Positions 50,701 through 56,692 of a DNA stretch of 56,692 nt are shown here, piece by piece (position 1 is the stretch's first letter; every line of letters starts with the position of its first letter). The stretch lies in contig CALUJS010000016.1 of assembly GCA_944321015.1 (NCBI GenBank), positions 1 to 56,692 on the forward strand. The letters run 5' to 3'. The stretch is from an uncultured Phocaeicola sp. (GTDB lineage Bacteria > Bacteroidota > Bacteroidia > Bacteroidales > Bacteroidaceae). The notes beneath the pieces were generated by a model. The model made no database searches. It saw nothing but the letters and a program-made list of their open reading frames with translations, and was not told the origin of the DNA. Made by a program: the position numbers and the translations under genes.

Positions 50701-51639
50701 TCAGACTCCCAATTTCGCTTTGTAAGCGGAAGCAAATCCGGGCGAAACGGAATTGCCCAGGTTGCGGCAGGCCTCGGCTGAGAAGTCCAAGGCACAGCGC
50801 ACCACGGCGTCCCAGCGCGCTTCGGACAGGCCGGGCAGGTCGTCGCGACGGATGTCGTAAGCCAGCAGGCCGTAGACGACGCCCGCATTGAAGTTGTCGC
50901 CCGCGCCCACGGTGCTCACCGTCTCCACGTGAGCCACGGGATAGGCCTTCGCCAGCTCCGGCGTGTGCAGGCTCACGGCGTTGGCGCCGTCGGTACAAAG
51001 CAGGCGGGGACAGTAGAAACGCACCTTGTCGGCATAGACGCGGGCAGGGTCGGAGAGGCCGAACATGTAGCGGAAATCCTCCGTCGAACCTCGCACGATG
51101 TCGGCCGCCTCGAAGTTTTCGATGATGGTCGGTGTGAGCTTGATGGCGTCGTTGGCATGGGTGCTGCGGAAGTTCACGTCGTAATACATGATGGCACCCC
51201 GGCCGCGCGCGTAGTCGAGAAACTCGGCCACCTTCGGACGCAACACGGGATTGAGCGCAAAATAAGAGCCGAACATCACGATGTCGTCGGGCTCGATGTC
51301 GGGAAAAGTCACGTCGAGCCGCTGCGAAGGATAGTCTTTGTAGAAGATGTATTCCGGCTCGTTGCGCTCGTCGAGGAAAGCCAGCGACACGGGCGATTTC
51401 CCCTCGGGGAACACATTGACATGGCCCGTCGCCACGCCGTTGTCGCGCATGAAGCCGAGTATCGTCCGGCCCACCCGGTCGTCGCCCGTCTCGCTGATGA
51501 AGTCCACCGGCACGCCCATGCGTCCCAGCGAGATGATGCCATTGAACACCGAACCGCCGGGCACGGCCGCCGTGGGCTGCCCGTCGCGGAACAATATGTC
51601 GAGAATCGTTTCTCCGATTCCTATCACTTTACGTTTCAT
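50701..51639 (-). CDS. PfkB-family carbohydrate kinase
   Basis: 312 residues from ATG 51639 (MKRKVIGIGETILDILF). The upstream open frame has no support. Ribokinase-fold sugar kinase: N-terminal GETILDILF and GGSVFNGIISLGRMG, and the C-terminal PfkB signature VSTVGAGDNFNAGVVYGL with catalytic Asp. Closest in style to Bacteroides fructokinases, but the sugar is not certain. A perfect 12-base palindrome CGCAAATTTGCG lies 86 bases upstream and may be an operator. Confidence 0.93.
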   Translation of the reverse strand: MKRKVIGIGETILDILFRDGQPTAAVPGGSVFNGIISLGRMGVPVDFISETGDDRVGRTILGFMRDNGVATGHVNVFPEGKSPVSLAFLDERNEPEYIFYKDYPSQRLDVTFPDIEPDDIVMFGSYFALNPVLRPKVAEFLDYARGRGAIMYYDVNFRSTHANDAIKLTPTIIENFEAADIVRGSTEDFRYMFGLSDPARVYADKVRFYCPRLLCTDGANAVSLHTPELAKAYPVAHVETVSTVGAGDNFNAGVVYGLLAYDIRRDDLPGLSEARWDAVVRCALDFSAEACRNLGNSVSPGFASAYKAKLGV

Positions 51640-51724
51640 ATGCTTTTTCTGTAATGAATATTCCCTGTCGCACGCCGGACGCGCGCACCGTGGCACGATT
51701 CGCTTCCTCACGGTCGTAACGACA

Positions 51725-51736
51725 CGCAAATTTGCG
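51725..51736. promoter_or_regulatory. Palindrome CGCAAATTTGCG upstream of the kinase gene
   Basis: A perfect 12-base inverted repeat between the divergent kinase and outer-membrane barrel genes. Could be an operator for either; chance is also possible. Confidence 0.35.
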
Positions 51737-51820
51737 AAAGAAAACTCTATCCGCGTCAAGGGTTTTGCATGTTTAAAAGTACATTAGCATTCATTATTAA
51801 TATCTTTAACAGAAAGCAAC

Positions 51821-51828
51821 TACTTTTG
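51821..51828 (+). promoter_or_regulatory. -7 box of the outer-membrane barrel gene
   Basis: TACTTTTG matches TAnnTTTG, 28 bases before the ATG at 51857. Confidence 0.6.
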
Positions 51829-51856
51829 CCACATTATTCACCGAACCAAAAGAAGC

Positions 51857-53065
51857 ATGAACAAACTTATCGGAAGCACCATGCTGTTGTTGTTTGGCAT
51901 TCTTTCCGCCTTCGCGCAGACACCCTCCGGGAGCGTGGCCGACAGCATGGGCCACACACGGGCCGACAAGAAAGAACTGCGCCGGCAGAAAGTGGCAAAA
52001 CGCAACCTGCACTATAACATCCTGGGCGGACCGGGCTATACGCCCGACTTCGGGGTGGTGCTGGGCGCCACGGCGTTGATGACGTTTCGCACGGAGCCTG
52101 CCGACACGCTACTGCAACGCTCGGTGCTGCCCTTCACGCTGGCCTACATGTTCAAGGGAAGCGGCGTGAACCTCATGGTGAGGCCGCAGCTCTTTTTCCG
52201 CGGCGACCGGTTCCGCATCTTCGGCACGTTCAGCTGGAAGAACACGGTGGAGAATTACTACGGCGTGGGCTACTCGACCAACCGGCACAGGGAACGGGGC
52301 GAGAACAATACGGAGTACACGTACAGCGGATTCCAGCTCAACCCGCAGTTCCTTTTCCGCATAGGCGAAACGGACTTCTTCGCGGGCCCGCAGATTGATG
52401 TCAACTACGACGACATCAGCAAGGCCGCGGCCGGCATGACGGTCGACCCGCATTACACGGCCGACGGAGGCACGTCCACGGGCTATCACAACCTGAGCTC
52501 GGGACTGGGCTTCGTGGTGTCCTACGACACGCGCGACGTGCCCTCGAACGCCTACAAGGGGCTGTATCTCGACGTGCGCGGCATGGCCTATGCCAAGGCT
52601 TTCGGCAGCGACCGCAACTTCTACCAGTTCGAGCTGGATTACCGCCAATACTGGTCGCCGGGCAGACGCCGCGTGTTGGCATGGACGGCACAGTCGACCA
52701 ACACGTTCGGCCACGTGCCGATTATGAAATACGCCCTCACGGGCACGCCCTTCGACCTGCGCGGCTACTACATGGGCCAGTTCCGCGACAAAAGCTCGCA
52801 TGTGGCCATGGCCGAATGGCGGCAGATGTTCAACACCGACCGCACGACGTGGCTGAAACGCATGCTGCACCACGTGGGCTATGCCGTGTGGGGAGGAGCC
52901 GGATTCATGGGACCCGCGCCAGCCAAGATAGAGGGCGTGCTGCCCAACTTCGGGGCCGGTCTGCGCATCGAAATCCAACCGCGCATGAACCTGCGTCTGG
53001 ACTTCGGCCGCGACATGGTGAACCGTCAGAACCTGTTTTACCTGAACATGACGGAAGCGTTTTAG
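51857..53065 (+). CDS. BamA/TamA-family outer-membrane barrel protein
   Basis: 402 residues. Signal peptide (1-20, ending AFAQ), a short basic stretch, then only a beta-barrel of the Omp85 surface-antigen type with no POTRA domains. Typical strands include GVVLGATALMTF, FFAGPQIDVNYDD, YHNLSSGLGFVVSYDTRD and the loop-6-like FDLRGYYMGQFRDKS, ending LRLDFGRDMVNRQNLFYLNMTEAF. Such barrel-only proteins may move lipids or proteins or be pores; specific role unknown. Confidence 0.88.
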   Translation: MNKLIGSTMLLLFGILSAFAQTPSGSVADSMGHTRADKKELRRQKVAKRNLHYNILGGPGYTPDFGVVLGATALMTFRTEPADTLLQRSVLPFTLAYMFKGSGVNLMVRPQLFFRGDRFRIFGTFSWKNTVENYYGVGYSTNRHRERGENNTEYTYSGFQLNPQFLFRIGETDFFAGPQIDVNYDDISKAAAGMTVDPHYTADGGTSTGYHNLSSGLGFVVSYDTRDVPSNAYKGLYLDVRGMAYAKAFGSDRNFYQFELDYRQYWSPGRRRVLAWTAQSTNTFGHVPIMKYALTGTPFDLRGYYMGQFRDKSSHVAMAEWRQMFNTDRTTWLKRMLHHVGYAVWGGAGFMGPAPAKIEGVLPNFGAGLRIEIQPRMNLRLDFGRDMVNRQNLFYLNMTEAF

Positions 53066-53104
53066 AACAATTGACAATGGACAATTGATAATTGACAATT
53101 ATTC
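53066..53104. repeat. ACAATTGACAATT-type tandem repeat, intergenic copy
   Basis: Short tandem units CAATTGACAATGGACAATTG ATAATTGACAATT. A second copy, in reverse sense, occurs within the start of cysQ at 53180-53216. Confidence 0.7.
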
Positions 53105-53146
53105 ATTGCCTACCAATAACACAGAAGAATATAAGCTAAAGAAAGA

Positions 53147-54040
53147 ATGAACAACATAACACCCAAAGAGAAGGAAACGAATTGCCAATTGTCCATTGTC
53201 AATTGCCAATTATTCACCGCCGTGGAAGCAGCCTTGAAAGCAGGGCGCGAGATACTGACCATCTACGACGACCCGAAAGCCGACTTCCAAGTGGAACGCA
53301 AGGCCGATAATTCGCCGCTGACGATTGCCGACCGCCGCTCCAACGAGGTCATCATGCAAACGCTGGACGACACGCCTTACCCCGTGCTGAGCGAGGAGGG
53401 GAGAAACATCCCCTACGAAGAACGGCGCACGTGGCACACCCTGTGGATTGTAGACCCGCTGGACGGCACGAAGGAATTCATCAAACGCAACGGCGAGTTT
53501 ACCGTCAACATTGCCCTCGTGACCGACGGCGTGCCCGTGGCGGGCGTCATCTATGTGCCTGTGCGCCGCGAGCTTTACTTTGCCGACATGGAAAACGGTG
53601 CCTACAAGATGCCCGACATTGCCTCGCTGGAAGGCATACGCGACCTGGACACCCTGCGCAGCCGCTCGCTGCGCCTGCCCTACTCGGAACGGCATCCGCG
53701 CTACGTGGTTGTGGCCTCGTCGTCGCACGCCACGCCTGAAACCACGGCCTTCATCGACACGTTGCGCCACGGGCATCCCGACCTGGAACTGGTGTCCATC
53801 GGCAGTTCGCTCAAGCTGTGCCTAGTGGCCGAAGGCAAGGCCGACATCTACCCGCGCTTCGCGCCCACGATGGAGTGGGACACGGCTGCGGGACATGCCA
53901 TCGTGCGCGCGGCAGGCGGCGAAGTGTGGCAGACCGGCAACCCGACGCCCGTGTGCTACAACAAGGAAGACCTGCTCAACCCGTGGTTCATCGTATCGCG
54001 CGAAAAGCCGGCAGGCCCCCACACACAAATACAACCCTAA
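53147..54040 (+). CDS. cysQ: 3'(2'),5'-bisphosphate nucleotidase
   Basis: 297 residues. Hydrolyses PAP (and PAPS), the by-product of sulfate activation. Inositol-monophosphatase fold with metal-site motifs SEEGRNIPYEE, WIVDPLDGTKEFIKRNGEFTVNIAL (DPLDGTKEF) and EWDTAAGHAIVRAAGGEV. The first ~23 residues (MNNITPKEKETNCQLSIVNCQLF) are odd: part is encoded by the ACAATTGACAATT tandem repeat (53180-53216), so the natural start was probably close to TAVEAALKAGREIL and the repeat has been read into the protein. Probable first gene of a sulfate-assimilation operon. Confidence 0.95.
   Translation: MNNITPKEKETNCQLSIVNCQLFTAVEAALKAGREILTIYDDPKADFQVERKADNSPLTIADRRSNEVIMQTLDDTPYPVLSEEGRNIPYEERRTWHTLWIVDPLDGTKEFIKRNGEFTVNIALVTDGVPVAGVIYVPVRRELYFADMENGAYKMPDIASLEGIRDLDTLRSRSLRLPYSERHPRYVVVASSSHATPETTAFIDTLRHGHPDLELVSIGSSLKLCLVAEGKADIYPRFAPTMEWDTAAGHAIVRAAGGEVWQTGNPTPVCYNKEDLLNPWFIVSREKPAGPHTQIQP
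53180..53216. repeat. Tandem repeat inside the start of cysQ
   Basis: AATTGCCAATTGTCCATTGTC AATTGCCAATTA, translated as NCQLSIVNCQLF. It mirrors the intergenic copy at 53066-53104, 76 bases upstream. Confidence 0.75.
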
Positions 54041-54052
54041 ACAAACGAGCCT

Positions 54053-55615
54053 ATGAACTTTGACATCATTTTTGTATTGCTTGGCCTGGTGGGAATGCTC
54101 ATTGCTCTCATCATGGACAAGATGCGTCCGGGCATCGTGCTGCTGAGCCTGGTGGTGGTGTTCATGGCCGCCGGCATCATCTCGCCCCAACAGATGGTGG
54201 CGGGCTTCAGCAACCGGGGCATGATTACCGTCGCCCTGCTGTTTCTTGTGAGCGAAGGCATCCGCCAGAGCGGCGCACTGAGCACGGTGGTAAAGAAGCT
54301 GTTGCCCAGCAAGGGCACATCGGTCACACGGGCACAGATGCGCATATTGCCCATCGTAAGCGCTTTCTCGGCCTTTCTCAACAATACGCCGGTGGTGGTC
54401 ATCTTCGCGCCTATCCTGAAGAACTGGTCGCGGAAGGTGGGCCTGTCGTGCACGAAGTTTCTCATCCCGCTGTCCTATGCCACCATCCTGGGCGGACTGT
54501 GTACGCTCATCGGCACATCCACGAACCTGGTGGTGCACGGCATGATGATTGACCGGGGACTCGACGGCCTGAAGATGTTCGACCTGGCCTACATCGGCAT
54601 CCCCATCACCGTGGCGGGACTGGTTTATATCCTTGTGGTGTCCAAACGGCTATTGCCCGCCGACAGGCCGGACAACTTCGAGGACGAAGAGGCCGAAGTG
54701 GCCGAGGACACGGGCCAACACATCGTGGAAGTGGTGCTGGCCTCGCGCTTTCCCGGCCTGAAGCGCAAGCTGAAGAACTTCGACTTCAAGCGCCGCTATG
54801 GGGCGGAAGTGAAGGAAATCCGCCAGAACGGACAAGTCATCACCGAGAACCTGGGCGAAGTGAGGCTGCAGGAAGGCGACACGCTGGTGTTGCTGGCCGA
54901 CAGCGCGTTCACCCGCACGTGGGGCGACTCGTCGGTGTTCCTCATGATGACCAACGGACAGGAGATACCCGCCGGCCGCCCCATGCCCGCATGGAAGAAA
55001 TGGACGGCGCTGGCGCTGCTCATCCTCATGATAGCGGGAGCCACGATAGGCGAGCTGCCCTACGTGCAGGAACGTTTCCCCGGCGTGAAGATGGACATGT
55101 TCTTCTTCGCCTCCGTCACGGCCGTCGTCATGGCATGGCTCAAGCTGTTCCCGCCCAAGAAATACACGAAATACATCAGCTGGGACATCCTCATCACCAT
55201 CGCCTGCGCCTTTGCCATCAGCGCGGCCATGGAGGAATCCGGCCTGGCCGCGCTCATCGCCACCTTCATCCAGAACGTGTCCGGCTCGCTGGGCGCATGG
55301 GGCGCGCTGGCCTTGCTCTATCTGGTGACGCTCGTCATCACGGAACTGATAACCAACAACGCGGCTGCCGCGCTGGCATTCCCCCTGGCGCTGGAGACGG
55401 CGGCCAAGTTCGGCGCCGACCCGATGCCGTTCTTCATAGCCATCTGCATCGCCGCATCGGCCGGCTTTGCCACGCCCATCGGCTATCAGACGAACCTCAT
55501 CGTGCAGGGCGCGGGCAACTACAAGTTTACCGACTTCGTGAAGATAGGCCTGCCGCTGGACATCCTCGTGATGGTCATCGCGGTGACGCTCATCCCGCTG
55601 ATATGGCCGTTTTGA
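54053..55615 (+). CDS. SLC13-family permease with TrkA-C domain, probable sulfate transporter
   Basis: 520 residues. About 11 membrane helices; one RCK-C domain at about 215-285 (VEVVLASRFPGLKRKLKNFDF ... LQEGDTLVLLADS). Transport-site hairpins are clear: AFSAFLNNTPVVVIFAPIL, ILGGLCTLIGTSTNLVVHG, ELITNNAAAALAFPLALE and GFATPIGYQTNLIVQGAGNYKF. Position between cysQ (12 bases) and cysC (33 bases) argues that it brings in sulfate. It is a paralogue of the permease at 20201-21988. Confidence 0.93.
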   Translation: MNFDIIFVLLGLVGMLIALIMDKMRPGIVLLSLVVVFMAAGIISPQQMVAGFSNRGMITVALLFLVSEGIRQSGALSTVVKKLLPSKGTSVTRAQMRILPIVSAFSAFLNNTPVVVIFAPILKNWSRKVGLSCTKFLIPLSYATILGGLCTLIGTSTNLVVHGMMIDRGLDGLKMFDLAYIGIPITVAGLVYILVVSKRLLPADRPDNFEDEEAEVAEDTGQHIVEVVLASRFPGLKRKLKNFDFKRRYGAEVKEIRQNGQVITENLGEVRLQEGDTLVLLADSAFTRTWGDSSVFLMMTNGQEIPAGRPMPAWKKWTALALLILMIAGATIGELPYVQERFPGVKMDMFFFASVTAVVMAWLKLFPPKKYTKYISWDILITIACAFAISAAMEESGLAALIATFIQNVSGSLGAWGALALLYLVTLVITELITNNAAAALAFPLALETAAKFGADPMPFFIAICIAASAGFATPIGYQTNLIVQGAGNYKFTDFVKIGLPLDILVMVIAVTLIPLIWPF

Positions 55616-55648
55616 ACTAATCTCGCAAATTCATAAACAACAAGCACT

Positions 55649-56248
55649 ATGAACATTTACCCGATATTCGACAAGATGCTGACCCGCAACGACAAGGAAT
55701 CGCTGCTCGGGCAGCGTGGCATGATGATATGGTTCACCGGGCTGAGCGGCTCGGGCAAGAGCACCATCGCCATCGCCCTGGAACGCGAACTGCAACAACG
55801 CGGCCTGCTGTGCCGCATACTCGACGGCGACAACATCCGCTCGGGCATCAACAACAACCTGGGCTTCTCGCCGGAAGACCGCGTGGAGAACATACGCCGC
55901 ATAGCCGAAGTGGGACGGCTGTTTGTCGACACGGGCATCATCACACTAGCCGCATTCATCAGCCCCACGAACGACCTGCGGCGCATGGCCGCACGCATCA
56001 TCGGCGAGGACGACTTCATGGAGGTCTACGTCAGCACGCCGCTGGAGGAATGCGAACGGCGCGACGTGAAGGGCCTTTACGCCAAGGCGCGGCGGGGAGA
56101 GATAAAGGAATTCACCGGCATCTCGGCACCCTTTGAAGTGCCCGAACATCCGGCCCTGACGCTCGACACGTCGAAGCTGAGCCCGGAGGAATCGGTAAGG
56201 CTGCTGGTTGACATGATAGAACAACGACAAGGAAAACATAACTTCTAA
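55649..56248 (+). CDS. cysC: Adenylylsulfate kinase
   Basis: 199 residues. Phosphorylates APS to PAPS. P-loop [13 protein letters not shown] (residues 30-42), [21 protein letters not shown] and the downstream [12 protein letters not shown] are all characteristic. It precedes cysD by 8 bases in the sulfate-assimilation operon. Confidence 0.97.
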   Translation: MNIYPIFDKMLTRNDKESLLGQRGMMIWFTGLSGSGKSTIAIALERELQQRGLLCRILDGDNIRSGINNNLGFSPEDRVENIRRIAEVGRLFVDTGIITLAAFISPTNDLRRMAARIIGEDDFMEVYVSTPLEECERRDVKGLYAKARRGEIKEFTGISAPFEVPEHPALTLDTSKLSPEESVRLLVDMIEQRQGKHNF

Positions 56249-56256
56249 AATACGAC

Positions 56257-56692
56257 ATGGAAAAAGAGACCTATAAACTCAGCCACCTGAAGGAGCTTGA
56301 AGCCGAGTCCATCCACATCATCCGCGAGGTGGCCGCCGAGTTCGAGAATCCCGTGATGCTCTACAGCATCGGCAAGGACTCGTCCGTCATGGTGCGCCTG
56401 GCCGAAAAGGCATTCGCGCCGGGCAAAGTACCCTTCCCGTTGATGCACATCGACTCGAAGTGGAAGTTCAAGGAAATGATTCAGTTCCGCGACGAGTATG
56501 CAAGGAAATACGGCTGGAACCTCATCGTGGAAAGCAACATGGAGGCCTTCCGCGCCGGCGTGGGACCGTTTACCCACGGCAGCAAGGTCCACACCGACCT
56601 GATGCAGACCCCGGCGCTGCTGCACGCGCTGGACAAGTATAAGTTCGAAGCAGCCTTCGGCGGCGCCCGCCGCGACGAGGCGAAATCGCGCG
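56257..56692 (+). CDS. cysD: Sulfate adenylyltransferase subunit 2, cut by window end
   Basis: The first 145 residues of CysD, the small ATP sulfurylase subunit, truncated only because the window ends. The ATP-pyrophosphatase loop is seen in [20 protein letters not shown], followed by [22 protein letters not shown] and [12 protein letters not shown]. It forms APS from sulfate and ATP with the CysN GTPase, whose gene would be expected just beyond the window. Confidence 0.97.
   Translation, partial: MEKETYKLSHLKELEAESIHIIREVAAEFENPVMLYSIGKDSSVMVRLAEKAFAPGKVPFPLMHIDSKWKFKEMIQFRDEYARKYGWNLIVESNMEAFRAGVGPFTHGSKVHTDLMQTPALLHALDKYKFEAAFGGARRDEAKSR

Noticed and set aside
48675..50888. 737-codon minus-strand frame opposite ispG
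   Set aside because: Antisense shadow; ispG motifs on the plus strand are decisive.

Overview
The window looks like chromosomal DNA of a Bacteroidales bacterium, probably Bacteroidaceae or a close relative. The evidence is two SusC/SusD pairs, an ECF sigma/FecR pair, a three-subunit fumarate reductase of the Bacteroides type, a long-form IspG, DUF4369/TlpA and GYF_2 lipoprotein-type genes, and many promoters matching the Bacteroides -7 box TAnnTTTG. Most of the window is GC-rich (about 60% in sampled lines). The first ~2.3 kb is AT-rich (about one third G+C in sampled lines) and looks foreign.

Layout. 1-2.3 kb: AT-rich stretch with a lipoprotein and a zinc-ribbon/DUF805 membrane protein. 2.6-9.1 kb: housekeeping genes (polA, polyprenyl synthase, an HU-like protein, lgt, ychF). 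9.3-12.3 kb: a lipoprotein whose signal peptide is broken by a poly-G tract, hsp20, and a TlpA-like thioredoxin lipoprotein. 12.7-19.6 kb: a polysaccharide/nutrient uptake locus susD-susC-fecR with a divergent ECF sigma gene. 19.8-24.4 kb: an apparent operon of a SpoIIE-type phosphatase fused to an anti-sigma-type kinase domain, an SLC13 permease and a STAS protein. 24.7-32.1 kb: DUF2851, dapB, two adjacent signal peptidase-family genes (the second lacks both catalytic residues), WbqC, and an SDR-uxuA pair for hexuronate breakdown. 32.1-33.4 kb: a gene-free mosaic of repeats. 33.4-40.5 kb: a second uptake locus (DUF4957/DUF5123-like lipoprotein, susC, a long susD). 40.8-44.3 kb: the frdCAB/sdhCAB complex. 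44.5-50.6 kb: GYF_2/CD225 and DUF2752 proteins, then rpoN, a PAP2-like gene, a lipoprotein, purE and ispG. 50.7-53.1 kb: a PfkB kinase and an outer-membrane barrel. 53.1-56.7 kb: sulfate assimilation (cysQ, SLC13 permease, cysC, cysD truncated by the window end).

Two signals stand out that ordinary annotation would miss. (1) The only three G:C homopolymers of 8 or more bases that I found all sit at outer-surface genes: 9 G in frame just after the STN domain of the first SusC, with stops waiting in both other frames; 8 G in the signal peptide of a lipoprotein, leaving it out of frame by one base; and 9 C just upstream of the -7 box of the second uptake locus. This looks like slipped-strand phase variation of surface proteins. 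(2) Seven intergenic arrays, each with exactly four units of exactly 22 bp, alternate a CATATG-like core with a GCTCGCGAGC-like core offset by about 11 bp. A 23-bp variant with another palindrome lies in the leader of the HU-like gene. These look like phased binding sites for an unknown DNA-binding protein.

Other dispersed repeats are also abundant: composite hairpin elements, short tandem motifs, and terminators sharing conserved loops. In places they extend into gene ends (cysQ, the SDR gene, the DUF2851 gene).
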